64,000 nt of DNA, from the NCBI GenBank assembly GCA_046351215.1, contig JAXLYX010000005.1, positions 372,001 to 436,000 on the forward strand, written 5' to 3'. The first letter of the stretch is position 1, and every line of letters begins with the position of its first letter. The stretch comes from JAXLYX01 sp046351215 (GTDB taxonomy: Bacteria > Myxococcota_A > Polyangia > Polyangiales > Houyiibacteriaceae). Both the position numbers and the translations under genes were made by a program. Under the pieces are notes generated by a model that was given only the letters and a program-made list of their open reading frames with translations, did no database searches and was not told the DNA's origin. Of the stretch, positions 34,003 through 42,049 are shown piece after piece.

Positions 34003-35154
34003 ATGACCGTCGTTTGGACCTTCCCGACACGGATCCTCTTCGGAGCGGGCGCTGCCCGCGAAGCCGGAGCGGAGGCGAAGCCCTTCGGAGCCTCGCGCGC
34101 GCTCCTCGTCACCGACGAGAGCGTCGAGGCCACGGGCCACACCACCCTGGTGGTCGAATCGCTCGCGCGCGCCGGCATCACGACGGCGATCTTCGATCAG
34201 GTCTCGTCGAATCCGCTCGAGACCGAGGTCCTCGCCGCGGCCGACGCGTACCGCCACGCCGACGCGTCCCTGCTCGTCGCGGTGGGCGGCGGCAGCGTCA
34301 TCGACGTCGCGAAGCTCACGCGCATCGCCGTCTCGCATCCGCTGCCGCTCGCTCCCTACGGGGCGCGGAAGAACGGCGAGGCCAAGCTCGTCGGAAACCT
34401 GCCGCCCCTGCTCGCCGTGCCGACGACGGCGGGCTCGGGCAGCGAGGTCATGGGCACCGCGCACGTGACCATCCAGTCCACGCATCGGAAGACGCTCTTC
34501 GCGTCGCCGAAGCTCCTCCCGACCGTCGCGATCCTCGATCCCTCGCTCACCGTCTCGCTGCCGCCGCGGCTGACGGCGGCCTCGGGCATGTCGGCGTTGG
34601 CGCGCTGCATCGAGGCCTACCAGGCCCCGGGCGATCATCCGATGGCGGACGCGATCGCCCTGAACGGCATCGCGCAGCTCCTCTCGGCGTTCGAGCGAGC
34701 GGTCCTCGACGGGGGCGACGTCGACGCGCGCGGAACGATGCTCAAGGCCTCGATGATGGGAGCCGTGGCGGCGCAGAAGGGCCTCGGCCTCTCGGACGCG
34801 ATCGCCCATGCGCTCACGGTCGAGGCGGGCGTCCACCACGGTCTCGCCTCCGCGGTCGCCCTGCCGCACGTCCTCGACTACAACCGCTCCGCCGTGCAGG
34901 ACAAGATCGCGAAGCTCGCGCGGCTCTTCGGCGCACGCGGGACCGACACCGAGACCCTGGCGTTCGAATGCGCCGGGGCGGTCCGCTCGCTCCGCAAGAA
35001 GGTCGGTCTGCCGGACTCGCTCCCGGCGCTCGGGATCGACGAGAAGCGGATCGAACGCATCGCGACGGTCGCCCTCGAGGATCCGAGCCGCGACACGAAC
35101 CCCCGCGCGGCGACCCTCGAGGACGTCGTCTCGCTCCTCCAAGCGGCGCTCTGA
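34003..35154 (+). CDS. iron-containing-ADH-like protein lacking most metal ligands
   Basis: 383-aa protein of the Fe-ADH/dehydroquinate-synthase-like superfamily. The cofactor motif GGGSVIDVAK (95-104) and the TTAGSGSE block are intact. Of the four classical metal ligands, three are replaced: the GMDALTH block reads GMSALAR (S197 and R201), and the first His of the VHAMAH-type helix is D265. The last ligand, in the LPHG-type block, remains as H279 (VHHG). A second His (H269) is retained. Metal-independent or changed chemistry is therefore likely. The start is ATG 34003 after GGAGAG, 11 bases behind the GpsA-like stop. Operon membership with the PlsB-like gene suggests a link to lipid alcohols or glycerol phosphates. 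Confidence 0.75.
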   Translation: MTVVWTFPTRILFGAGAAREAGAEAKPFGASRALLVTDESVEATGHTTLVVESLARAGITTAIFDQVSSNPLETEVLAAADAYRHADASLLVAVGGGSVIDVAKLTRIAVSHPLPLAPYGARKNGEAKLVGNLPPLLAVPTTAGSGSEVMGTAHVTIQSTHRKTLFASPKLLPTVAILDPSLTVSLPPRLTAASGMSALARCIEAYQAPGDHPMADAIALNGIAQLLSAFERAVLDGGDVDARGTMLKASMMGAVAAQKGLGLSDAIAHALTVEAGVHHGLASAVALPHVLDYNRSAVQDKIAKLARLFGARGTDTETLAFECAGAVRSLRKKVGLPDSLPALGIDEKRIERIATVALEDPSRDTNPRAATLEDVVSLLQAAL

Positions 35155-35155
35155 C

Positions 35156-35629
35156 GTGGCCAAGCGGCGCAAGGGCTCGATGAAGAGCCTCGCCGAGCTC
35201 CTGCCGAAGGTCTATCCGGCGCCGGAGGAGCTCGACACCGCGCGGCTCTTCGCTCGTTGGGTCGACGCCCTGCCGCCTCGCGTGGTCGCCCATGCGCGCC
35301 CCGTGAAGCTCGCGCGGGGCACGCTGCACGTGAACGTGAGCAGCACGTCGTGGGCGAACGAGCTCTCGTTCCTCGAGCGGGATCTCGTGGCGAAGCTGCG
35401 CGTCGCGGCGCCGAGCGCGGGGGTCCAGCGGATCCGCTTCCGGGTCGGTCCGCTCCCCGATCTCCCGGAGCGCCACCGCCCCGTGACGAAGACACGGGTC
35501 GCCCTTCCCCTCGCGGACCTCCCACCCGACCTCGCCCGTGCGCTCACCCACGTGAAGGACGACGACCTACGGAACAGCATCCTGGCTGCTGCAGCAGCCG
35601 GTCTGGGAGAAGACCGCGACCCCGATTGA
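35156..35629 (+). CDS. DUF721/DciA-like protein
   Basis: 157-aa protein. The middle third has the DUF721 pattern: ARWVDALPPRVVAHARPVKLARGTLHVNVSSTSWANELS, with a conserved Trp and a small basic beta domain. DUF721 includes DciA, the bacterial replicative-helicase loader, which is the best-supported role, though many DUF721 proteins are untested. The GTG at 35156 follows the previous stop by one base; an ATG at 35180 (MKSLAELLPK) would also work and could be the real start. The C-terminal 40 residues are low-complexity. It continues the PlsB/GpsA-like/ADH-like direction, but a functional link is not evident. Confidence 0.72.
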   Translation: MAKRRKGSMKSLAELLPKVYPAPEELDTARLFARWVDALPPRVVAHARPVKLARGTLHVNVSSTSWANELSFLERDLVAKLRVAAPSAGVQRIRFRVGPLPDLPERHRPVTKTRVALPLADLPPDLARALTHVKDDDLRNSILAAAAAGLGEDRDPD

Positions 35630-35797
35630 TCGCGGGGGACGCGACTCGCATGCACGAGCGAACGCGCTCGAAATCGCTCCTCGTCGCGAGCACGGCGATC
35701 TAGACCACTTTCCAGGACGACGAGCTCGAGCCTCCGCATCGGCCCTCTTCATACGGAGCTTCCTCCAATCGGGGTAGGTCTGGTACGGATCCCTGCG

Positions 35798-36391
35798 ATG
35801 TCGGAAGCCGAACAGCTGCTTCGGGAGATCTCGAAGCACTGCGACCTCGACGAGCGGATCCCACAGATCCCCGCGTCCGCGAAGGTCCGCGGCTTCTACT
35901 TCCACAGCATGGAGGGCGTCGTCCGCGACGCCGGCCTGGGCGAGCGCTACGACGCCCTCTTTCCCGGCTCCTTCTCCACGCTCCGCTGGTATCCGGTACA
36001 GGACTACCTCACCCGCTGCGCCGTCGCCGGCGCGTTGCTCGCCTCGCCCGAGCGCGTGCACGACGGGATGCAGGAGGTGGGGCGGCGCTACATGATGGCG
36101 TTCGGCGAGAGCCTGATCGGTCGGACGATGATCCGACTGCTCTCGCGCGATCCCCACAAGTTGCTGGAGCAAGGACAGGCGAGCCGACGGCAGAGCTGCA
36201 GCTTCGGTCGGTGGGATCTCGAGTTCCCCGAGGAGCGCGTCGCCATCATCACGATGCACGACGAATACCTCTACATGGAGTCGATCCTGCGTGGCGCGGC
36301 CGAGGGCACCTTCGAGTCGCTGGGCATCCGGGTCGACGTCGAGGTCGAGCTCTTCGACCGTTTCAACGGACGGCACACCCTGCGCTGGTGA
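35798..36391 (+). CDS. DUF2378 (TIGR02265) family protein
   Basis: 197-aa soluble protein of the Myxococcus-enriched DUF2378/TIGR02265 family. Diagnostic stretches are RWYPVQDYLTRCAVAGALL (about 67-85), the GRRYMMAFGESLIGRTMIRLLSRDPHKLLE helix block (about 99-128) and a C-terminal beta region ending in HTLRW. The fold is expected to resemble heme-NO/4-vinyl-reductase-like domains. The family is paralogous in myxobacteria and its function is unsettled, with signalling partners suspected. The ATG at 35798 is the only good start. A hairpin-like region follows the stop. It sits directly before the ThDP/KASIII/histidine kinase set but has its own short gap (214 bases), so may be separately transcribed. 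Confidence 0.85.
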   Translation: MSEAEQLLREISKHCDLDERIPQIPASAKVRGFYFHSMEGVVRDAGLGERYDALFPGSFSTLRWYPVQDYLTRCAVAGALLASPERVHDGMQEVGRRYMMAFGESLIGRTMIRLLSRDPHKLLEQGQASRRQSCSFGRWDLEFPEERVAIITMHDEYLYMESILRGAAEGTFESLGIRVDVEVELFDRFNGRHTLRW

Positions 36392-36396
36392 ATCAC

Positions 36397-36446
36397 GCCG
36401 AGGCGCGTCCCAGGCGGGGGATGGCTCCTGGATGCGTCCCCTCGGC
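36397..36446. terminator. possible two-stem terminator after the DUF2378 gene
   Basis: Outer stem GCCGAGG ... CCTCGGC (7 bp) encloses an inner CCAGG ... CCTGG stem (5 bp), beginning six bases after the stop codon. There is no T-run, so termination is only suggested by position. Confidence 0.3.
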
Positions 36447-36570
36447 GGCTCGACTGGCCACTTGCAAGCGCGACGCACCGACCCCGGCTGCCACGATTTC
36501 GGCCACGGCGGCCACCCCAGAGGGTGGCATGTGTCGTGCATGGTGGGAGACTGAGCTCGAACCGGGGGGA

Positions 36571-36583
36571 GGGACCGGGTCCC
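36571..36583. promoter_or_regulatory. palindrome upstream of the ThDP-enzyme gene
   Basis: GGGACCGGGTCCC is a perfect 6-1-6 palindrome ending 22 bases before the ATG at 36606. The ribosome site GTGGAGG follows it. It could be an operator, or chance in GC-rich DNA. Confidence 0.3.
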
Positions 36584-36605
36584 CGGGCTCGTGGAGGCAA
36601 TCACC

Positions 36606-38522
36606 ATGGCCGAATCCCGTCCCACCTTCTCCCCCGACGCCGAGCCCGAGTCCCGCGAGCACCCGGTCCCCGATTTCGCACGCGAGCTCGTCGAGCGTCG
36701 CACCGACGTGAGAGCGCTGCTCGGCGCGCGACTCGACCTCGAGCCGCTCGAGCCGCTCGCGCCCGCGAACGAGCCGACGACCGAGCCCTCGTCGCTCCTC
36801 GCTGCCGATGCGGCGGCTCGACGTCTCGTCGATGCGCTCGTCGAGCGCGGGGTGGACACCTTCTTCGGGATCCCCGGAGGACCCGCGTGTCCCCTCTTCG
36901 AAGCGATCCGTCTCGTGCGGGGAGCACGGCTCGTCGCTTCGCGGCACGAGAGCCACGCGGCCTTCGCCGCCGTCGCCTTCCACCGTGCGACCGGTCGTGT
37001 CCCGGCCGTCGTCGTGACCGCGGGCCCGGGCATCACGAACGTCGTGACCGGCGTCGCGACCGCGTCCTTCGAGCGCGTGCCGATGCTCGTCCTCGCGGGC
37101 GACGTGGCGTGGCGATCGTCGGGCGGAAGGCTCGCGCAGGACTCGGGGCCCGAAGGCCTCGACGCCGAGGCTTTGCTCGGACCGATCACGCGCAAGCAGG
37201 TCCGCATCGCGAGCCCGCGCAGCGCGGTTCCGCAGACCCTCTCCGCCCTCGACTCGGCCACGGACTCGTTCCACGAGGGCCCGTCGCTCGTCGTCGTGCC
37301 CATCGACGTCGGCATGGCCCCCGCTCCGTACCTCGAGCTGCCCCCACCCGTGCGCCGGATGATCGTCGAGCCGCCGACGGAGTCCGTCGTGCGGACGGCG
37401 CACCTGCTCGCGAACGCCGAGCGCCCCTTGCTCGTGATCGGCGCCGGCTGTCGCTCGCGCGTCGAAGAGGTGCGCGCGCTCGTCGACGTGCTCGACGTTC
37501 CCTTCGTCACCACGCCCCGCGCGAAGGGCCTCGTGAGCGAGGAGCATCCGCGGTCGCTCCGCAACGGCGGCATGGCCGCCTCCGCGTGGGCTCGCAGGTA
37601 CACCGCCGCCGGCGTCGACGCGACGCTCGTGCTCGGCAGCGATCTCGACGACAGCGACGTCGGGCCCACGCCCTACGTCGCGAAGAACGGCCGGATGGTC
37701 CACGTGGACCTCGACGCCGACGTCTTCGCCCGCAACCTCCCGACCGAGCTCGCCGTGGTCGCGGACGTCGGCGCCTTCGCTCGGGCCCTGACCGACTACG
37801 TCGTCGACGAGGGCCTGCGCAACGGCCGCTGCCGCGACGTGCTGCGCGCGCTCCGCACGACGTCCCCGGTCGACGAGGCGGAGTTCGCCTCGGATCCGCG
37901 CACGCCCATCGCCCCGCACCGCTTGGTCGCGGACCTCGCACACGCAGCGCTCCCCGGCACCCGCTTCGTGACGGACATCGGAGAGCACATGCTCTTCGCG
38001 CTCCACTACCTCACGGCCACGGGCCCGGACGACTTCCACATCCAGCTCCGCCTCGGGAGCATGGGCTCGGGAATCGCTGGAGCCGTCGGCCTCGCGCTCG
38101 GCGATCCCCGGCGTCCGGTGATCTGCCTCTGCGGCGACGGTGGGATGCAGATGTCGGGGATGGAAGCGCTCGTCGCGGCCAAGGAAGGGCTCCCCATCAC
38201 CTACGCCGTGTTCAACGACGCGCGTTACAACATGGTGCACCACGGGATGAAGCAGATCTTCGGATCGGCCGCTCCGTGGGACACGCCGCGCATCGACTTC
38301 GCGGCCTGGGCGAACGCGATGGGCATCCCGTCCGCGGTCGTGCGTCGGCCGGGCGAGATCACGCGCGAGCTGCTCGTGGGCCTCGGAGCGGACTCGGGCC
38401 CCGTCGTGCTCGACGTGCGCATCGATCGCGACGTCCGCCTCTCCGGCGTGGGCCGGGCCGAGTCACTGCGCCAGATGGCGATGGCCGACGCGGGCCAGCG
38501 CCCGGGCGGGGGTGCGCGATGA
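36606..38522 (+). CDS. thiamine-diphosphate-dependent enzyme, acetolactate-synthase-like
   Basis: 638-aa ThDP enzyme of the acetolactate synthase/pyruvate-oxidase superfamily. The PYR domain starts with GVDTFFGIPGGPACPLFEA (about 82-100) and has the cofactor-activating Glu in RHES (E115). The central Rossmann domain spans about 250-400. The PP domain holds the ThDP motif GDGG (510-513) ... NDARYN. The first 65 residues are a disordered, acidic/proline-rich extension absent from ordinary ALS. A C-C bond-forming or -cleaving reaction on a 2-oxo acid or acyl donor is expected; the substrate is open. The start is ATG 36606 with GGAGG. Its stop overlaps the KASIII-like start (ATGA), so both should act on the same molecule. 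Confidence 0.85.
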   Translation: MAESRPTFSPDAEPESREHPVPDFARELVERRTDVRALLGARLDLEPLEPLAPANEPTTEPSSLLAADAAARRLVDALVERGVDTFFGIPGGPACPLFEAIRLVRGARLVASRHESHAAFAAVAFHRATGRVPAVVVTAGPGITNVVTGVATASFERVPMLVLAGDVAWRSSGGRLAQDSGPEGLDAEALLGPITRKQVRIASPRSAVPQTLSALDSATDSFHEGPSLVVVPIDVGMAPAPYLELPPPVRRMIVEPPTESVVRTAHLLANAERPLLVIGAGCRSRVEEVRALVDVLDVPFVTTPRAKGLVSEEHPRSLRNGGMAASAWARRYTAAGVDATLVLGSDLDDSDVGPTPYVAKNGRMVHVDLDADVFARNLPTELAVVADVGAFARALTDYVVDEGLRNGRCRDVLRALRTTSPVDEAEFASDPRTPIAPHRLVADLAHAALPGTRFVTDIGEHMLFALHYLTATGPDDFHIQLRLGSMGSGIAGAVGLALGDPRRPVICLCGDGGMQMSGMEALVAAKEGLPITYAVFNDARYNMVHHGMKQIFGSAAPWDTPRIDFAAWANAMGIPSAVVRRPGEITRELLVGLGADSGPVVLDVRIDRDVRLSGVGRAESLRQMAMADAGQRPGGGAR

Positions 38523-39595
38523 GGAAGGCGAGCCTCCTCGGATTCGGAGTCGTCTATCCGGAGACGGTGCGCACCAACGACGCCTGGCCCAGCGAGTTCG
38601 GCCGGTCGACGAGCGCCGGCGGAGGCGACCGGACCTTCAACGACATCGCTCCCCCGATCGATCTCGAGGCGGCGCGCATCACCGCGAAGCACCTCGCCGC
38701 GGAGGCGGTGGATCCCTTCCTCGGCGTCGAGCGGAGGAACGTCTCCCTTCCCGGCGAGACGGCGTGGGATGCCGAGGCGGCCGCGGCGCGCCTGGCGATG
38801 GCGGATGCCGGGGTGGGCCCCTCGGACATCGACGTGGTGATCACCTACTCGGTGGTGCCCGATCGCGTGCAGCCCACCGGCCCCAAGATCGCCCACCTGC
38901 TCGGGATCGAGGGCGCGCTCGCCTTCGGCATCGACATCGCCTGCGCTTCCCCGATCGTGCAGCTCGAGCTCGCTCAGGCCCTCCTCGCCTCGGGCGCGGC
39001 GAAGACGGTGCTGCTCACGCAGTCGCACCTCATGACTCGCGCCTTCCCCATGCTCCACCCCGCGGCTCCCGGCATCGGAGACGCGGCGACCGCCATGGTG
39101 CTCGGGACCCGCGAGCGCTGGCCGCTGCTCGGGGTGCACTGCGTCTCGCACGGCGACGTGTACGACGCAGTCACCTGGATCCGCAGTGACGACCCCGCCG
39201 CCGAGACTCCATGGTGGAAGGCCGGCGGCGACTACCGGCTCGGGAGTCGGAACGTCGCCCAGACCAAGGCGTTGATGCGCGACACCGTCGCCTACGGGGC
39301 CCGAACCCTGCGGGAGCTCTCGGCGAAGGTCGGCATCGATCCCGAGCGGATCGGTCTGCTCGCGAGCGTCCAACCGCGGGGTTTCATCCCCCACGCGATC
39401 ACCGAGTACGTGGGTCTCGGCTGGGACGCCGCCGTGACGACGTATCGCGAACGAGCACACCTCGGCGGCTGCGGTCCCCTCGCGAATCTCGAGGAGGCGC
39501 GCCGCCAGGGGCGGTTGCGACCGGGCGCGATGGTCGCTCTCTACGGACAGGGCGCGGGCTTCACGCGTGGCGCTGCGCTCTTCCGCTTCGATTGA
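38519..39595 (+). CDS. KASIII (FabH-like) thiolase-fold protein, non-canonical active site
   Basis: 358-aa thiolase-fold protein of the ketoacyl-ACP synthase III class. The nucleophile C142 lies in GIDIACASPIVQLELAQALL. The usual His of the HQAN block is not found: the corresponding stretch reads ASVQPRGFIPH (282-292), with a His only eight residues later. The usual GN of the GNTSAAS block reads GGCG (316-319). The Cys-His-Asn triad of chain-elongating FabH is therefore not intact, and acyl transfer or another Claisen-type reaction is more likely. The ATG at 38519 overlaps the ThDP enzyme's stop by four bases. The hybrid kinase gene follows 31 bases after the stop, so three genes may share one transcript. 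Confidence 0.8.
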   Translation: MRKASLLGFGVVYPETVRTNDAWPSEFGRSTSAGGGDRTFNDIAPPIDLEAARITAKHLAAEAVDPFLGVERRNVSLPGETAWDAEAAAARLAMADAGVGPSDIDVVITYSVVPDRVQPTGPKIAHLLGIEGALAFGIDIACASPIVQLELAQALLASGAAKTVLLTQSHLMTRAFPMLHPAAPGIGDAATAMVLGTRERWPLLGVHCVSHGDVYDAVTWIRSDDPAAETPWWKAGGDYRLGSRNVAQTKALMRDTVAYGARTLRELSAKVGIDPERIGLLASVQPRGFIPHAITEYVGLGWDAAVTTYRERAHLGGCGPLANLEEARRQGRLRPGAMVALYGQGAGFTRGAALFRFD

Positions 39596-39626
39596 GGGAT
39601 GACCATCACGGCGGGACTGGAGTAAC

Positions 39627-41270
39627 GTGTGGACGGGATTCGAGAGAATCCCCCGACGTATGGACGGCCCCGTCGTAATGCACCTCTTCCTGCACGAAGG
39701 GCCTCGGATCCCCGAGGTCCGAGCGGCTCTTCGTGCGTTGCCGCGTAGCGCGGAGCTCGAGGTGGAGGTCCACGAGACGTCGGGACACGCGCTCGACGCG
39801 GCGGCCCGCGCCCGCCAACAGCACGGTGGTCTCCCGATCGGCTTCCTCGTGACGAACGAGGCGAGCGCGCTCGACGCGCTGGCGGGTGGAGCCGACGAGG
39901 CCTGGGCCGCATCGTCGCTCGAGCCCCGCGCGCTCCACGACTTCCTCGGCCGTCTCGTGCTGCGATCGCGCGTGCGGCGCGAGCACGAGCGCATGACGGA
40001 GAACGTCGCCCAGGCCGACAAGCTCGCCGCGCTCGGTACCCTGGTCGCGGGCATCGGTCACGAGATCAACAACCCGCTCTCGGCGATCAGCCTCTCCATC
40101 GAGGCGGCCCGGCGCGTGCTCCTCCCACTGCTGCAGACGGCATGGGAGCTCGATCGGGCCTCTCGGAACGGTCAGGGGCTCTCGCCTCCGGAGCTCGCGC
40201 GCATCGCGCAGACCCTCCGAGCCGGCAAGCGCGCCCTCGACGGCGATCGGCTGCTCGACGACATGTCGACGGCGACCGCCCAGATCGCCGACGTGGTCGC
40301 CGACCTCCGCGTGTTCGCACGCAGCGATCCCGAGGAACGACCGGTCCTCGTCGACGTGCCCGCGGTCGTCGACCAGGCGGTGAGGCTCGTGGGCCGCGAC
40401 CTCGCCCGCAAGGCGGTGATCGAGCGCGATTTCCCCGACGATCTGCCGGTGCTCGCGGTCCCGCGGAGCCGCATCGCGCAGGTCCTCACGAACCTCCTCG
40501 TGAACGCGGCCCACGCGATCGCCGAGGTCGAGCGTCCGATGCACCGCGTGCGGATCACGGCGCGCGCGGATGCCCAATTCGTCGCGATCTCGGTCTCGGA
40601 CACCGGTCCGGGCATCCCGCCCGACATGCTCGAGCGCGTGTTCGATCCGTTCTACACCACGAAACCGCAGGACTCCGGGACGGGGCTCGGCCTCTCGATC
40701 TCCCGCTCCATCCTCCGGCGCATGGGCGGCGACCTCGTCGCCGAGTCGGTGCTCGGCGAAGGTGCGACCTTCCTCTGCATGATCCCGCGCCCTTCGCGCG
40801 AGGCCGTGAAGGAGGCCTACCTGCGCAGCTCGCCCCCGAGCGGGAGCCTCCTGCGTCCCACGCTGCTCTCGATCCTCGTGGTCGACGACGACGAGCGCGT
40901 GCTCCGCGCGGTGGCCCGCTGCCTGGGGCCCCGCCATCGACTCCTCCTCGCGCGCGACGGGCGCGAAGCGATCGAGCTGCTCGACTCCGGGTCGCACGCC
41001 GACGTCGTCCTCACGGAGCTCGAGCTCCCGGAGACCGACGGCTTCGCCCTGCTCGAGCATCTCCGCGCCCACCATCCGCTCCTCCTCGAGAGCGCGATCG
41101 CGATGACGGCGTCCGGCCAGGATCCGGAGCTCCTCGTGCGCCTCTCGTCCTTCGCGATTCCGGTGCTCGAGAAGCCGCTCAAGCCCGATCAGCTGACGGC
41201 GGCCATCGAGCAGACGAAGGCGGCCGGCGACGCCGAGGCCCATCGTTCGAGCCGCGACGCGGTCGGCTGA
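39627..41270 (+). CDS. soluble hybrid sensor histidine kinase with degenerate receivers
   Basis: 547-aa cytoplasmic signalling protein without membrane helices. Residues about 17-115 resemble a receiver domain lacking the phospho-acceptor. The kinase core has H145 in GIGHEINNPLSAIS and ATPase boxes NLLVNAAHAI, SDTGPGIPP and GTGLGLSIS, all intact. A C-terminal receiver (about 410-530) keeps the acidic pair VVDDDE and the late Lys (LEKPL), but the phospho-acceptor position is Glu464 (VVLTELELPETDG) in place of Asp. The start is GTG 39627 with GGAG four bases before; ATG 39660 is the alternative. It lies 31 bases downstream of the KASIII-like gene. Confidence 0.88.
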   Translation: MWTGFERIPRRMDGPVVMHLFLHEGPRIPEVRAALRALPRSAELEVEVHETSGHALDAAARARQQHGGLPIGFLVTNEASALDALAGGADEAWAASSLEPRALHDFLGRLVLRSRVRREHERMTENVAQADKLAALGTLVAGIGHEINNPLSAISLSIEAARRVLLPLLQTAWELDRASRNGQGLSPPELARIAQTLRAGKRALDGDRLLDDMSTATAQIADVVADLRVFARSDPEERPVLVDVPAVVDQAVRLVGRDLARKAVIERDFPDDLPVLAVPRSRIAQVLTNLLVNAAHAIAEVERPMHRVRITARADAQFVAISVSDTGPGIPPDMLERVFDPFYTTKPQDSGTGLGLSISRSILRRMGGDLVAESVLGEGATFLCMIPRPSREAVKEAYLRSSPPSGSLLRPTLLSILVVDDDERVLRAVARCLGPRHRLLLARDGREAIELLDSGSHADVVLTELELPETDGFALLEHLRAHHPLLLESAIAMTASGQDPELLVRLSSFAIPVLEKPLKPDQLTAAIEQTKAAGDAEAHRSSRDAVG

Positions 41271-41286
41271 GGGATCGTCCGAGGGC

Positions 41287-41931
41287 TCAGCGCGCGGGCG
41301 AGCCGCCGAGCGCGCGGTCGGCCTCGCGCACGGCCTCGACGAACGCTCGCACGAGCTCGGGATCCTTGATCCCGGGTGCCGACTCGACGCCGCTCGCGAC
41401 GTCCACGCGGTAGGGGCGCACGCGACGGATCGCCTCGCCGACGTTCGACGGGACGAGGCCGCCCGCGAGCGTGAGCTTGCGCTCCCTCGCGAGCTCCTCC
41501 GCCAGGGACCAGTCGAAGGTATGGCCCGTGCCTCCCGGGACGCCGCCGGGCACGTAGGCGTCGAGCAGGAGGTGCTCGCCAGGATACGCACGCGCCTCCT
41601 CGCGGATGCCGGAGCCCTTCACCCTCAAGGCCTTGTAGGCGTAGGGAAGGAAAGCGGCGACGAGCTCGGGCGGCTCGCTCCCGTGGAGCTGCACCCAGCG
41701 GATCCCGGTCGCCTCGAGCGTCTCGCGGATCTCGTGCTCCGTCGCATCGACGAAGAGCGCGACGAGCTCGGCGCGGTCGCCGACCGCCTTGACGATCTCG
41801 CGCGCCGTCCCCACGTCGCATCGACGTTTCGTTCCTGACCAGAAATTGATCCCGAGCGTATCGACCCCGAAGTCGACGCACGAGAGCGCGTCTCCCAGCC
41901 GCGTCAGCCCACAGACCTTGATCCGAGTCAT
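41287..41931 (-). CDS. trpF: phosphoribosylanthranilate isomerase
   Basis: 214-aa TIM-barrel enzyme of tryptophan biosynthesis (Amadori rearrangement of N-(5'-phosphoribosyl)anthranilate). The catalytic Cys is in IKVCGLTR (residues 4-11). Later blocks are VDTLGINFW, WVQLHGSE, the phosphate-binding LAGGLVPSNV and VDVASGVESAPGIKD, containing the catalytic-type Asp. The ATG at 41931 (MTRIKVCGLT) is chosen; an upstream start would add 18 non-conserved residues. No other trp gene is nearby, so the pathway is dispersed in this genome, as is common. It is convergent with the kinase gene, 16 bases apart, and divergent from korA across 118 bases. Confidence 0.95.
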   Translation of the reverse strand: MTRIKVCGLTRLGDALSCVDFGVDTLGINFWSGTKRRCDVGTAREIVKAVGDRAELVALFVDATEHEIRETLEATGIRWVQLHGSEPPELVAAFLPYAYKALRVKGSGIREEARAYPGEHLLLDAYVPGGVPGGTGHTFDWSLAEELARERKLTLAGGLVPSNVGEAIRRVRPYRVDVASGVESAPGIKDPELVRAFVEAVREADRALGGSPAR

Positions 41932-42049
41932 CGCTCGGCAGCGTACGGTCGAAATCGGGTGGCGCAACGGCAGGGAACGTCTCATTTAAGGGCTGCGTTC
42001 GGACCGGGGCGCAGCGCGTCCACTTGCCCCGGCGACGCCCAGGTAGGCC

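Noticed and set aside
36455..36475. Possible sigma-54 promoter (TGGC ... TTGCA) before the ThDP gene
   Set aside because: The spacing between the GG and GC elements is about four bases short of the fixed sigma-54 spacing.
41950..42020. Possible tRNA-like sequence between trpF and korA
   Set aside because: A short GGGTGGCGCAACGGCAGGG stretch looked like a D-arm, but there is no T-loop GTTCGAA-type block or 7-bp acceptor pairing.
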